From Fibrobacter succinogenes (GTDB lineage Bacteria; Fibrobacterota; Fibrobacteria; Fibrobacterales; Fibrobacteraceae), in the NCBI GenBank assembly GCA_902768715.1, contig CACXMH010000017.1, forward strand, positions 1 to 38,533: DNA of 38,533 nucleotides, given 5' to 3'. The notes under the pieces were generated by a model, which did no database searches, had not been told where the DNA came from, and saw only the letters and a program-made list of their open reading frames with translations. Numbering within the stretch: the first letter of the stretch is position 1; each line of letters opens with the position of its first letter. Of this stretch, positions 7,390-16,952 are shown one piece after another. The position numbers and the translations under genes are program-made.

Positions 7390-10300
7390 ATGTGGAAATA
7401 TAGCGGAGCGATCCGATTCTTTCTTTCTATCCTTGCAGTAACGTTTGTCCAGATGGGTGTGTTCATTTACGCCCAGAAGATTCTTTCCGGCTCTTTTGTC
7501 GGGGTGGAGGGCGGCCAGAACTGGCAGAGCCTGATGCTACAGATCTTCTTTATCGCCCCCTATGTGGTGTTCGTGTGGGCGGCAGGGCTTTTCTCCAATA
7601 AGTTTTCCAAGAACAGGGTGCTGGCCTGGTCGTCGCTCTTTATGACGTCCTTTGTGATTGCCATGGCAGTACTTGTGACCTGCGGTGTTCCCCGAGTGGC
7701 CTTCTGGCTCTGCATAGGCCTTTCTACAGGCTTTGCGGTTCATAGTGCAGCCAAGTACGCTGTGCTGAAAGAAATGTTTGGCGTCCGGAACCTGAGCTAT
7801 GCCAACGCCTTCTTGCAGATATTCTCCCTGAGCGGTATCATCGCTGCCAGCTGGCTTGCCATTGTGGGCGTGAATCTCATTGACCTGGGAAGCCTTGCCA
7901 GGTACGAGGCCGTGCGCCAGATCATTGCCAAGTCCGTGGTGATTCCCTGGATTCTGGTAGGGGTGAGCGTGCTTGGTACCGTGGCCAGTTTCTTGATCCC
8001 GAAGGTCAAGTATGCTGACCGGAATGTGAAATTTACCACGGCCCGCCGCAGGTTTAGCCTGGGCTGGCGTCAGCGTTCCCTTCGTGCGATTATCATCGCT
8101 CTTTCCATGTTCTGGGCCATGGCCCAGGTGTTTACCCTTATGTTCCAGGACGTGTCTGGTTCCGAGACGGTGGACATGATCCAGAACTACCTGCCTTTTG
8201 CCATTGGCGGCCTGATGGTGGGATCTATCTTCTCGGCACGCAATTCTAGGGACTTTATTGAGACGGGCTTTATTCCTCTGGGCATGATCGGAACCTCCCT
8301 CTGCATGTTCCTGATTCCATTCATGGTGCATCCTGTACCCCTTTCCATAACGCTTGCCTTGGTCGGATTCTTTGGTGGCATATTCCTGGTGCCTGTGAAT
8401 GCCCTTTTGCAGTACAATACCCGTCCCAACAATTCCGGTTGGGTTATCGCCCTTGCGAACTTGATTCAGGCTATTGTTCTGGGTATTTTCTTGGTGCTGT
8501 TCTCGGTGATGGTGCATTACACCCATATCCGTCCGCAACTCTATTTTGTGGGGCTTGGAGTTATTTCTTTGGCCGTGTTCGCATGGACGATTACGAACCT
8601 GCCTCAGGCATTAATCCGCTCCCTTTTGCGCCTGGTGTTTAGCCGCCACAGGATACGTGTGCTGAACGTGGGAAATATCCCTAACGTAGGTCCTGTGCTC
8701 ATGGTGGGTAACCATCATAGCTTTATCGACTGGGCCATGCTCCAGATGGCATGCCCCCGTCCGCTTTGCATAGCAAGCAACAAGGACCATTTTGAAAAGT
8801 GGTACTTGCGCGCTATTCTCAAGCGCTTGGGAATGATCCGAATCGATAACCGCCATCCCGAAGAGGCCATGGAAAAGATCCACGAGGCATTGCTGGCAGG
8901 CAAGGCGGTGGTCATGTTCCCCACAGGCGAAGTTTCCAAGTCTCCCCATGTAGAACCTTTCAACTTGGACTACTCCAAGGCGGTGGAAGGAACCGATGCC
9001 GTGTTGCTCCCGTTCTATATCCAGGGGCTTTGGGGTTCTAACTACAGTTACAGCGGCTCTGACATGTACGGAGCCTCTTCGGACCGTTCCGTGACAGTGG
9101 CCTTTGGCGAACCCATTTCTGCAAAGACTCCGCCTAACGAGGTCCGAGCCATTGTCCGCAAGATTTCAATTGAAGCTTGGCAGTATGCTGTTAAATTTGT
9201 GCGTCCCATTGCCGCTTCATGGATTAACACTTGCAAGAAGTACGTGAAGAACGGTCCTGCCATCTACAATACCGATGGCGGTCACTTCTCCGGATACAAG
9301 CTCATGGGAGCAGTTATGGCTTTCCGAGGGCTCTTGAAAAAGAAGTTGGGCAAGCAGGAACAGAACATCGGTATCATGCTCCCGCCAAGCCCCGCTGGCG
9401 TCATCGTGAACTTGGTGCTCTGGGTCATGGGCAAGACCAACGTGAACCTGAACTACACATCTTCTGTAGATAATGTGAAGTACTGCTGCGAAAAAGCGGA
9501 TGTTTCTACTGTTATTTCTAGCCGCCAGTTTGTGGAAAAATTGAAGGGTAGGGGCAACGACTATTCCCAGGTTGCTTCGGACAAGGTCCGCATCCTCTAT
9601 GCCGAAGACCTGATGAAGGAAATTCCCAAGGTAAAGATTGCTGCTCTTCTGGTGCTTTGCATGATTATGCCTGCTTGGCTTATCCGCTTCGTGTTCTGCA
9701 AGCATACCCGCATCGACGATACCGCCGTAATTGTGTTCAGTTCTGGCTCCGAAGGGACTCCCAAGGGCGTGCTCCTTTCGCACCGCAACCTGATGGGCAA
9801 CATCCAGCAGCTGGCCTGCATCTTGAACGTGAGCCGTGGCGACGTGATGCTGTCGGAACTTCCGTTGTTCCACAGTTTCGGTCTGACGGTGACAACACTT
9901 TTGAACCTGACAGAAGGCTGCCCCATCGTGGCGGTGGCGGACCCCACCGACGTGAAGACCATGGCCCGGGTGTGCTCCCGCTTCCGCGTGACCTGCATGG
10001 TGGCGACCCCCACCTTCTTGCGGGCCTTTACCGTGAGCCGCTACGTGCACCCCTTGGTGTTCAAGTATGTGCGCATCATCATCGCCGGTGCAGAAGCCCT
10101 GCGGCCTGAGCTGGCTACGGCCTTCCGACTCAAGTTCGGCAAGGAAATTTTCGAAGGTTACGGTTGTACTGAGACTGCTCCCGTGGCGTCGGTCAATACC
10201 GAAAACACCCTGCTGAACGATTACATGACTATGCAGGTGAACAACAAGCCTGGCACTGTTGGCCCGGCACTTCCTGGAACCCAGTTTCTGATTGTGGACC

Positions 10301-10818
10301 CCGAAACCAACGATCCGCTCCCCACGGGAGAGGCCGGCATGATCCTCATCGGCGGCTGCCAGGTGATGCAGGGCTACCTGAAGGATGACGAACGTACCAA
10401 GAGCGTCATCGTGAATATCAACGGTATTCGCTATTACCGCACGGGCGACAAGGGTTACCTGGACGAAGACGGGTTCCTCACCATCGTGGACCGTTACAGC
10501 CGCTTTGCCAAACTCGGTGGAGAGATGGTGAGTCTTGGAGCAGTCGAGAAGAAAATCCAGGATACACCGGTGCTGGAAGGTTGCGACTACCTGGTGACCA
10601 CAGTGCCCGATTCTGCAAAGGGCGAAAAGATTGTGCTGCTCTACCAGGGCGACAAAGACCCGAAGCAGGTGCTCTCGGAACTTAGGGTCTCTGGATTCCC
10701 GCCCATCATGCTTCCGTCTCTCGCATTCCCGGTGGAGAAAGTTCCAAAACTTGGGACCGGCAAGGCGGACTTTACCGGAGCGAAAAAACTCGCGAAGGAA
10801 CTGGCAGGGATTAAATAA
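7390..10818 (+). CDS. LplT-Aas fusion: lysophospholipid transporter / acyltransferase / acyl-ACP synthetase
   Basis: 1142 residues in three parts. Residues 1-405 are a multi-helix MFS transporter like LplT. Residues 415-615 are a PlsC-type acyltransferase with the HX4D motif (His442-Asp447, 'NHHSFID') and 'FPTGEVSKS'. Residues about 640-1135 are an AMP-forming acyl ligase with 'SSGSEGTPKG', 'EGYGCTETAP' and 'YRTGDKGYLDEDG', and a C-terminal 'GTGKADF' Lys motif. Together the parts would bring lysophospholipid back across the inner membrane and re-acylate it. E. coli uses two neighbouring genes; the total length matches their sum. Ribosome site GAAGG. Confidence 0.92.
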   Translation: MWKYSGAIRFFLSILAVTFVQMGVFIYAQKILSGSFVGVEGGQNWQSLMLQIFFIAPYVVFVWAAGLFSNKFSKNRVLAWSSLFMTSFVIAMAVLVTCGVPRVAFWLCIGLSTGFAVHSAAKYAVLKEMFGVRNLSYANAFLQIFSLSGIIAASWLAIVGVNLIDLGSLARYEAVRQIIAKSVVIPWILVGVSVLGTVASFLIPKVKYADRNVKFTTARRRFSLGWRQRSLRAIIIALSMFWAMAQVFTLMFQDVSGSETVDMIQNYLPFAIGGLMVGSIFSARNSRDFIETGFIPLGMIGTSLCMFLIPFMVHPVPLSITLALVGFFGGIFLVPVNALLQYNTRPNNSGWVIALANLIQAIVLGIFLVLFSVMVHYTHIRPQLYFVGLGVISLAVFAWTITNLPQALIRSLLRLVFSRHRIRVLNVGNIPNVGPVLMVGNHHSFIDWAMLQMACPRPLCIASNKDHFEKWYLRAILKRLGMIRIDNRHPEEAMEKIHEALLAGKAVVMFPTGEVSKSPHVEPFNLDYSKAVEGTDAVLLPFYIQGLWGSNYSYSGSDMYGASSDRSVTVAFGEPISAKTPPNEVRAIVRKISIEAWQYAVKFVRPIAASWINTCKKYVKNGPAIYNTDGGHFSGYKLMGAVMAFRGLLKKKLGKQEQNIGIMLPPSPAGVIVNLVLWVMGKTNVNLNYTSSVDNVKYCCEKADVSTVISSRQFVEKLKGRGNDYSQVASDKVRILYAEDLMKEIPKVKIAALLVLCMIMPAWLIRFVFCKHTRIDDTAVIVFSSGSEGTPKGVLLSHRNLMGNIQQLACILNVSRGDVMLSELPLFHSFGLTVTTLLNLTEGCPIVAVADPTDVKTMARVCSRFRVTCMVATPTFLRAFTVSRYVHPLVFKYVRIIIAGAEALRPELATAFRLKFGKEIFEGYGCTETAPVASVNTENTLLNDYMTMQVNNKPGTVGPALPGTQFLIVDPETNDPLPTGEAGMILIGGCQVMQGYLKDDERTKSVIVNINGIRYYRTGDKGYLDEDGFLTIVDRYSRFAKLGGEMVSLGAVEKKIQDTPVLEGCDYLVTTVPDSAKGEKIVLLYQGDKDPKQVLSELRVSGFPPIMLPSLAFPVEKVPKLGTGKADFTGAKKLAKELAGIK

Positions 10819-10880
10819 GTGTGGAATGTGTAGTGTGTAATGTGAAATTAGTCATTACATATTACACAATTCTCTTTTTT
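10819..10880. repeat. GTGT/ACAC-rich simple repeat able to fold back
   Basis: GTGTAATGTGA-type units are followed by their approximate complement (TCATTACATATTACACA), so the segment can form an imperfect hairpin. A related, longer array lies between thyA and folA at 12706-12828. Confidence 0.6.
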
Positions 10881-10891
10881 TGGTGGCTGAT

Positions 10892-11761
10892 ATGAGCGAA
10901 GGCAACATTGGAAAAGGCTTTACTCCTATACGGACTGTTCGGCTAGTGTCGGCCGTGGTTGCCGTTGCGGGTATGTTCTGCCTGTTGGTCCAGCGTATCT
11001 TGTCCATAGCCATGACTATGGCCCAAGAAATTCTGAACCTAGCCTTTGCACGCTACGGTAATTTCACGGGTCGCTTTGCCGCCAACAACTTTGCCGAAGA
11101 CAAGAAGCTCCTTTCGATGCTGAACGAACTGAAGGGACTGATTCCTACGGTAGAGACTGCCCTGACCTTGCTTCTGGTGCTGAGCGTTGTGCTTTTCGCC
11201 ATTGCCCTGGTGGGGCTTGCTTTGCCGAGGCAGTCGGGGCATGTGCTGGTGGCCTTGAAGCTCTTGAAGTGGCAGCCTGTCGATGGTGAAGGCGATAGCG
11301 ATGATGAACAGCTGACCTTGAGCCCGGCTTCGTTAAAGAAACTGGGAATTGCTGCCGGAGTAATCGTTGCTATTGCGTTGGCTGTTTTTGGCATTCGAGG
11401 CTGTATGCTGGTTTCCGGCGCCCAGGCTCAGGAGGCGGCCCTTCACGAGTTGAACACTGAGGTTCAGGGCTATATGTCAACCCAGCGAGCCTTCTTTAAC
11501 AAGAGTAAAGCTCTTGGCAGTGTAAAACAGCTGGGGCTTGACACCCTAGCCGATGGCAAATACTACACCTTTAGGGTAGGGCGCAATTACATTGACGCAG
11601 AATCCAAGGAAACTCTGGAAAACTGCCCTTCGGGTAGCCACTGGAGGGTGAATGCCAGCGTGAACGGATTCCTTTCCAAGGAACTGAAATTCTTCAGTAT
11701 GCTCCCCAAGAATCGGGATTGCCAAAAATTCAGCCCGAATCTCAAAAACTCAGGACGGTAG
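10892..11761 (+). CDS. Unknown three-helix membrane protein with pilin-like C-terminal region
   Basis: 289 residues if the ATG at 10892 is used; GGTGG lies 5 bases before it, while in-frame TTG and GTG codons just upstream are less likely. Hydrophobic segments are near residues 15-38, 90-112 and 150-172. The C-terminal 115 residues would be extracytoplasmic and start with a helix ('NTEVQGYMSTQRAFFNKSKALG') followed by a short beta-rich part with two Cys. The helix plus compact domain resembles minor pilin-type proteins, but there is no prepilin cleavage site. No function can be assigned. A short hairpin with a T run follows the stop codon. Confidence 0.65.
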   Translation: MSEGNIGKGFTPIRTVRLVSAVVAVAGMFCLLVQRILSIAMTMAQEILNLAFARYGNFTGRFAANNFAEDKKLLSMLNELKGLIPTVETALTLLLVLSVVLFAIALVGLALPRQSGHVLVALKLLKWQPVDGEGDSDDEQLTLSPASLKKLGIAAGVIVAIALAVFGIRGCMLVSGAQAQEAALHELNTEVQGYMSTQRAFFNKSKALGSVKQLGLDTLADGKYYTFRVGRNYIDAESKETLENCPSGSHWRVNASVNGFLSKELKFFSMLPKNRDCQKFSPNLKNSGR

Positions 11762-11890
11762 AGCCGTTTTTTTATACTTTGGTATAGAACGCTTTTACAG
11801 GTGGCGTTTTAACCTTGCCATTCCCGCGAATGTGGGAATCTGTTGGCTGTACAAGGAGAAATTGACCGCCTGGCAAAATAAAAGGATTTT

Positions 11891-12703
11891 ATGCAGCAGT
11901 ACCTAGACTTGTTGAAAGATATCATGGACAATGGTGTGGACCGTTCCGACCGCACGGGTACGGGAACCCGTTCCGTTTTTGGCCGCCAGAACCGTTATGA
12001 CCTTTCCAAGGGATTCCCCTGCCTTACCACCAAGAAACTCCACTTGCGCAGCATCATTCACGAACTGCTGTGGTTTCTGAAGGGTGATACCAACATCAAG
12101 TACCTTCACGACAACAAGGTGACCATCTGGGACGAATGGGCTGACGAGAACGGCGACCTTGGGCCTGTTTACGGCCACCAGTGGCGCAGCTGGCCTACTC
12201 CCGACGGAGGTCACATCGACCAGATCCAGAACCTGATTGACAGCCTCAAGAACAATCCCGATTCACGGCGTCATTTGGTGTGCGCCTGGAACGTGGCCGA
12301 AGTGAACAAGATGGCCCTGCCTCCTTGCCACTGCCTTTTCCAGTTTTACGTGGGCGGTGTAGGGGAGTCCGGCAAGCGCAAACTCAGTTGCCAGCTTTAC
12401 CAGCGTAGCGCCGACATGTTCTTGGGCGTGCCCTTCAACATTGCATCCTATTCCCTGTTGACCATGATGCTTGCCCAGGTCTGCGGTTACGAGGCAGCCG
12501 AGTTCGTGCACACCTTCGGTGACCTGCACCTGTACAGCAACCATTTTGACCAGGCCAAGGAACAGCTTTCCCGCACGCCCCGCAAGCTCCCCACCATGAA
12601 GATGAACCCCGATGTGAAGGACCTTTTTGAATTCAAGTTCGAGGACTTTGAACTCACGGATTACGACCCGTGGCCCACAATTAAGGCCCCGATAGCCGTT
12701 TAA
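11891..12703 (+). CDS. thyA: Thymidylate synthase
   Basis: 270 residues, normal for ThyA. It converts dUMP to dTMP with methylene-tetrahydrofolate. Visible motifs: the phosphate-binding 'RSDRTGTGT' (18-26), the catalytic Cys146 in '[12 protein letters not shown]', the '[13 protein letters not shown]' motif (171-183) and the closing 'KAPIAV'. AAGGA precedes the ATG. The next gene, folA, regenerates the folate that this enzyme oxidises. Confidence 0.97.
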   Translation: MQQYLDLLKDIMDNGVDRSDRTGTGTRSVFGRQNRYDLSKGFPCLTTKKLHLRSIIHELLWFLKGDTNIKYLHDNKVTIWDEWADENGDLGPVYGHQWRSWPTPDGGHIDQIQNLIDSLKNNPDSRRHLVCAWNVAEVNKMALPPCHCLFQFYVGGVGESGKRKLSCQLYQRSADMFLGVPFNIASYSLLTMMLAQVCGYEAAEFVHTFGDLHLYSNHFDQAKEQLSRTPRKLPTMKMNPDVKDLFEFKFEDFELTDYDPWPTIKAPIAV

Positions 12704-12705
12704 AA

Positions 12706-12828
12706 TAGTGTGTAGTGTGAAGTGTGTAATGTGTAATGAATAGTTTCACATCCCACATCCCACATCTCACATCTCACATCCCACATCTCACATCTCACAT
12801 CTCACATCCCACATTTCACATTCCGCAT
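12706..12828. repeat. 7-base tandem array (CACATCT/CACATCC) between thyA and folA
   Basis: A GT-rich left part (about 12707-12740) is followed by roughly 11 tandem 7-base units CACATCY/CACATTY (about 12747-12822). The left part is partly complementary to the right part, so a long hairpin is possible. The array ends about 8 bases before the folA ATG and leaves no ribosome-binding site. Confidence 0.85.
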
Positions 12829-12829
12829 T

Positions 12830-13318
12830 ATGCTCATTTCCGCAATTGTCGCTGTTTCTGAAAATAACGTCATCGGTCGTGACGGTCACCTGCCATGGCA
12901 TCTGTCCGCCGACCTCAAGCGTTTCAAGGCTATCACTACGGGCCATTCCATTATTCTTGGCCGCAAGAACTACGACGACATCGGACGGCCCTTGCCGAAC
13001 CGAACCAATTACGTGTTGACCCGAAATTCCAATTTCGAAGCTCCCGGCTGCATCGTGTGCCCTTCGCTGGAAAGCGCTCTGGAACAGGCGGAGGCTGCGG
13101 GAGAGACGGAGTGCTTTATCATCGGTGGCGCCGCCGTCTATCGCGAGGCCATGCCCAGGGTGAAAAAGCTTTACCTGACCAAGGTGCTTTCCCAGGTGGA
13201 AGGGGACGTGCTTTTCCCGGAATGGGGAGACGGCTGGCGTATGGTCAGCGAAGAGGCGTTCCCTGCCGACGAAAAAAACGATTTTCCGACGGCATTCCAG
13301 GTGTGGGAGCGGGACTGA
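12830..13318 (+). CDS. folA: Dihydrofolate reductase
   Basis: 162 residues, typical of bacterial DHFR. It reduces dihydrofolate to tetrahydrofolate with NADPH. Motifs: 'NNVIGRDGHLPWHLSADLKRFK' region (12-33) with the active-site acid Asp28, 'ILGRKNYDDIG' (about 42-52) and 'FIIGGAAVYREAM' (about 96-108). The partner thyA lies upstream. The ATG directly follows a tandem-repeat array and has no Shine-Dalgarno sequence; the next gene starts 19 bases after its stop codon. Confidence 0.96.
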   Translation: MLISAIVAVSENNVIGRDGHLPWHLSADLKRFKAITTGHSIILGRKNYDDIGRPLPNRTNYVLTRNSNFEAPGCIVCPSLESALEQAEAAGETECFIIGGAAVYREAMPRVKKLYLTKVLSQVEGDVLFPEWGDGWRMVSEEAFPADEKNDFPTAFQVWERD

Positions 13319-13337
13319 TTTTTAATGGAGGTGCCCT

Positions 13338-14606
13338 ATGATTGAATTCAACGAATTCTACAAGCTGGCCGCGGCATTGGGCATCGGCTTTATCATCGGC
13401 ATGCAGCGGGAGAAATCCTACTCCGAAAGCGCAAGCCGCCACCCCGCAGGTGTCCGCACCTTCTCCATCATAAGCCTCTGTGGCGCTCTGGCGTCGTTCC
13501 TTTCGGAACTCATGAGTTCCGTGGCCCCCTTCATCACGGGCTTTGTGGTGGTGGGCCTCCTTCTGGTGGCAAGCCACGTGGCCCACGGCTTTGTGAACAA
13601 GGAAGAAGACGGCCTGACGACCAGTTTTGCCCTCATCGTGGTGTATTTCTTGGGAGCGCTGTGCTGGTACAACCGTCTGCTGGAATCCTGCATTTTGATG
13701 ATTGTCATCGTGTGGCTCTTGACGTTGAAACGGCAGCTCCACGAGTTCGCCAGCCGGATTTCTACCGAAGACATTATCGCCACGGTGAAGTTTGCCGTCA
13801 TTTCCCTGATGGTCTTGCCCTTCTTGCCGAACCAGGCCTACGGACCTGCCGGGCTTGAGGTCCTGAATCCCCACACCATCTGGCTCTTTGTGGTCTTTAT
13901 CTGCGGTATTGGCTTTGTAGGCTATATCTTGATTAAGTTGGTGGGGCCCGGCAAGGGCATCTGGCTCACGGGACTTTTAGGGGGCCTGGCCAGCAGTACC
14001 GCCCTGACGCTGAACCTTGCAGGCCGCAGCCGCGAAAACGAAGATTACTCCGGAAACTTTGCGCTGGGAATTGTGCTCAGCTGGGCGGTGATGTATGTGC
14101 GCCTTTACCTGATTTGCATTGTGCTGGTGCCAGAGCTTGCAAAGCCTTTGGCCCTTCCGCTCCTGTTGCCTGCGATGCCAGCATTGCTATACGCTTTTTA
14201 CCTGAAAGTCAAGGACGGCATGGACCACAAGGCGAAGAACTCGACCTTCAACAATCCTTTCAATCTGCTCCCGGCCATCAAGTTCGGCATCGTGTTTACT
14301 GCGGTCATGTTTGTTGCCAATGCGGCCCGGGTCTATCTGGGTTCGGGAGCTCTTTTGGCCTGCAGTTTTCTGGGCGGTGCCGCTGAGATGGATGCGGTGG
14401 CATTCTCCCTGTTGGACATGAGCATGAAGTCGAGCTTGCCTGTGCAGGAGCTGGTGCTTGCCATGCTGCTTGCAAGCCTTGCCAACACCCTAACCAAGGG
14501 CGGTCTTGTGTGCGTGCTGGGGGCAAAGTCCATGCGGAAGCCTATTTTGCCTGCGGTGGTGCTGATTTGCCTCTGCACGGCAGGACTCATCGGTTTTTAC
14601 CTGTAA
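13338..14606 (+). CDS. MgtC/SapB-family membrane protein with DUF4010-like region
   Basis: 422 residues, almost entirely hydrophobic helices. The N-terminal 'AAALGIGFIIGMQREK' and the following 'AGVRTFSIISLCGAL' are typical of the MgtC/SapB N-terminal domain. The C-terminal two thirds match the layout of DUF4010 proteins. It should be an inner-membrane protein; the function of this long form is not known. GGAGG ribosome site. Confidence 0.85.
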   Translation: MIEFNEFYKLAAALGIGFIIGMQREKSYSESASRHPAGVRTFSIISLCGALASFLSELMSSVAPFITGFVVVGLLLVASHVAHGFVNKEEDGLTTSFALIVVYFLGALCWYNRLLESCILMIVIVWLLTLKRQLHEFASRISTEDIIATVKFAVISLMVLPFLPNQAYGPAGLEVLNPHTIWLFVVFICGIGFVGYILIKLVGPGKGIWLTGLLGGLASSTALTLNLAGRSRENEDYSGNFALGIVLSWAVMYVRLYLICIVLVPELAKPLALPLLLPAMPALLYAFYLKVKDGMDHKAKNSTFNNPFNLLPAIKFGIVFTAVMFVANAARVYLGSGALLACSFLGGAAEMDAVAFSLLDMSMKSSLPVQELVLAMLLASLANTLTKGGLVCVLGAKSMRKPILPAVVLICLCTAGLIGFYL

Positions 14607-14676
14607 ATTTTGAAAGGGCGCTTGCCTGGAAATTCTAAAGACTTTATTTTTAGGAACGGAAACTAAAGAGGTTATT

Positions 14677-15597
14677 ATGCGAGTATTCGTCACTGGCGGA
14701 ACAGGATTTATCGGTCACTACGTAGTCCGTGCCCTTTTGGAGAAAGGTCACGAGGTGGTTATCGCTACAAGGCATCCTAACAAGGTGCCAAGCCTGCGTT
14801 CCCAGCCCAGTGTGAGTTTCGTAGAAGCCTCCCTGACCGACTTTGACAAGCTTGCCAAGGGGCTGGAAGGCTGTGACGCCTGTATCCATATCGCTCTTGG
14901 CTGGGGCGAGACTCCCAGCACCATGCTGATGAACGACACCCGCGCTACCGTTTTCTTGCTGGAAAACGCCGCCAAGGCGGGCTGCAAGAAGTTTATCTAT
15001 ACCTCCAGTACGGCGGCCATGGGCGTGATGCGGCCTTCTATGCGGGAGGTGACCAGCAACCTGCCTCTGGACCTGTACGGTGCCACCAAGGCGGCGGGGG
15101 AGGCCTACGTGCTAGGCTTCCGCAGGGGTTACGGAGAACAGTTCCCCGAAGTTTCCATGAAGCGCAACATCATTCGTCCGGGCTACACCTTCGGTAACCC
15201 CGCGTTCCCCGACGGATGTTCCCAGCCGGACCGCCGTTTCTTTGAAATGGCCCGTGCCGTCAAGGAAGACAAGGACATTCACATTGTCAAGAACGACGGT
15301 ACCCAGTTTATCCACGCAAGCCAGCAGGCCATGCTCTACATGAACCTGCTGGAATCCGACAAGAACGAGGAAATCTACCTGGGGCTTGGAGACGTGTGGA
15401 TTAGCTGGAAAGAAATCGCGGAACTGATGGTGGCGCAAAAGCCCGGCTGCAAGTCCAAGATTGTAGAAAAGGACCTAGGCTGGGACGACAATCCCATGCG
15501 TTTCGAGGTACAAAAAATCAAAGACCATTTTGGTCTGGTCTTTGATGCTCACGAATTCCTGGAAGGCCACGTGAAGTGGACCTATAGCCAAGTCTAG
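14677..15597 (+). CDS. NAD(P)-dependent epimerase/dehydratase (extended SDR)
   Basis: 306 residues. A Rossmann nucleotide-binding motif GGTGFIG (7-13) and the catalytic YxxxK (Tyr134, Lys138 in 'LYGATKAAGE') place it in the extended short-chain dehydrogenases. The central 'YTSSTAAMG' supplies the active-site Ser/Thr. The substrate is not clear; nucleoside-diphosphate sugars are usual for the family. AGAGG precedes the ATG. It ends one base from the convergent CobW-type gene. Confidence 0.88.
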   Translation: MRVFVTGGTGFIGHYVVRALLEKGHEVVIATRHPNKVPSLRSQPSVSFVEASLTDFDKLAKGLEGCDACIHIALGWGETPSTMLMNDTRATVFLLENAAKAGCKKFIYTSSTAAMGVMRPSMREVTSNLPLDLYGATKAAGEAYVLGFRRGYGEQFPEVSMKRNIIRPGYTFGNPAFPDGCSQPDRRFFEMARAVKEDKDIHIVKNDGTQFIHASQQAMLYMNLLESDKNEEIYLGLGDVWISWKEIAELMVAQKPGCKSKIVEKDLGWDDNPMRFEVQKIKDHFGLVFDAHEFLEGHVKWTYSQV

Positions 15598-15598
15598 G

Positions 15599-16903
15599 CT
15601 ATTCTTTTTCCAGGCAGTTGTCCATAGCGGCGATAATCTTTTTCTTGTCCATGTGCTGGCCGATAAAGACCAGACGGTTGGTGCGGTCGCCGTATTTTTC
15701 GTCCCAGATGTTCTTGAGCTGCGGGTTTTCGCGCAGTAGCTGGTCTTGCACGGCCTTGCTTTCGGCGGCGAACCAGCGCCCGAAATTCTGGGCGGAAGCC
15801 TGCTTGCCCGCCTGCTCGAACAGGTAGCTCTCTGTCGGTTCGTCACTGAACCACATGAGACCCTTGGTGCGGATGATGCAGCTGGGATAGTCGTCCAGGA
15901 ATTCCTCGAATTTTTTGCGGTTCACGGGTGGACGGCGCTCATAGACGAAGGTGCTGATGCCGTATTCGTCGCCATGGGGATGGTCCTTGTCGTGGTGGTG
16001 ACCGCAATGGCAGACCCCGTGCTCGTGGTCGCAGTGGCTGTGGTCTTCTTCATCGTGATCATCGTGGTCGTGATGGTGGTGATGCTCGTGCTCGTCATGA
16101 TCGTGGTCATCATCGTGGTCGTGATGATGATGTTCATGCTCGTCATGGTCATCATCATCCATGTCGTTGTCCGTCTTGTTGAGCTCGATGGCCCAACGGC
16201 TGGACTCCGCCACCTTCTCGAAATCGAACAGCTTGGTGTCCAGGACTTCTTTCATGTCCACCTTGCCGAAGTTGGTCTCGATCATCTTGGCAGTGGGCTG
16301 CAAGGCTTTGACCACGGCCTTCACGTGTTCCAGGTCGCCCTTGGAGAGCATGTCCACCTTGTTCAGGATAACCGTGTTGCAGAACTCGATCTGCTGGATC
16401 AAGAGGTTTGCGATGTCTTCTTCTTCCAGGTCCTTGTCCAGGAGCTTTTCGCCACCGCCGAACTCGTCGGCCAGGCGGAGCGCGTCCACCACGGCGGCGA
16501 TGTTGTCCAGGTGGCAGGCCAGACGCTGGCCGTTCTTGCCCTGCAACTGGCTTCCGGCCATGCAGATGGTCTGGGCGATAGGTACCGGCTCGCAGATGCC
16601 GCTGGCTTCAATCAGTATGTAGTCGAACTTGCCCATCTCCAGGATTTCGGCAATCTGTTCCAACAGGTCAGCCTTCAGGGAGCAGCAGATGCAACCGTTG
16701 CTGAGGGGAACTACCTTTCCGGAATCTTCCTTGGTGATGTTCCCGCCTTTCTCGATGAGAGTCTGGTCGATATTCACTTCGCCGATATCGTTCACGATAA
16801 CGGCCACGTGGTAGCCCTGCTGGTTGTTGAGGATGTAGTTGAGAAGGGTGGTTTTTCCGGCTCCGAGGTAACCGGTGAGCAGCGTAATAGGTACTGATTT
16901 CAT
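15599..16903 (-). CDS. CobW/COG0523 GTPase, metal chaperone with His-rich insert
   Basis: 434 residues from the ATG at 16903, which has a good AAAGGA site; a longer open frame starts upstream but is unlikely. Walker A is GYLGAGKT (11-18), the metal-binding CICC motif is 71-74, NKVD is 181-184, and a CobW C-terminal domain covers about 315-430. Residues 246-312 are almost only His, Asp and Glu with a few Cys, a probable Zn or Ni/Co store. Family members deliver metal to target proteins using GTP. An inverted repeat lies just upstream (16930-16952). Confidence 0.92.
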   Translation of the reverse strand: MKSVPITLLTGYLGAGKTTLLNYILNNQQGYHVAVIVNDIGEVNIDQTLIEKGGNITKEDSGKVVPLSNGCICCSLKADLLEQIAEILEMGKFDYILIEASGICEPVPIAQTICMAGSQLQGKNGQRLACHLDNIAAVVDALRLADEFGGGEKLLDKDLEEEDIANLLIQQIEFCNTVILNKVDMLSKGDLEHVKAVVKALQPTAKMIETNFGKVDMKEVLDTKLFDFEKVAESSRWAIELNKTDNDMDDDDHDEHEHHHHDHDDDHDHDEHEHHHHHDHDDHDEEDHSHCDHEHGVCHCGHHHDKDHPHGDEYGISTFVYERRPPVNRKKFEEFLDDYPSCIIRTKGLMWFSDEPTESYLFEQAGKQASAQNFGRWFAAESKAVQDQLLRENPQLKNIWDEKYGDRTNRLVFIGQHMDKKKIIAAMDNCLEKE

Positions 16904-16929
16904 TTTGATTCCTTTGAAATGCAAGTGCA

Positions 16930-16952
16930 CACTGTTCGTTAAAAAAACAGTG
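16930..16952 (-). promoter_or_regulatory. 7-bp inverted repeat between the Rrf2 gene and the CobW-type gene
   Basis: CACTGTT and AACAGTG with a 9-base A/T-rich centre. It lies 27 bases before the CobW-type start codon and 8 after the Rrf2-family stop codon. It could be an operator (for example for a metal regulator) or a weak terminator; the T run is inside the loop, which favours an operator. Confidence 0.4.

Noticed and set aside
12746-12828. CRISPR array
   Set aside because: Units are 7 bases long with no spacers; this is a simple tandem repeat.
15746-16897. 383-codon frame opposite the CobW-type gene with a long Val-rich hydrophobic stretch
   Set aside because: The hydrophobic stretch is only the complement of the His/Asp codon run; there are no start signals or motifs.
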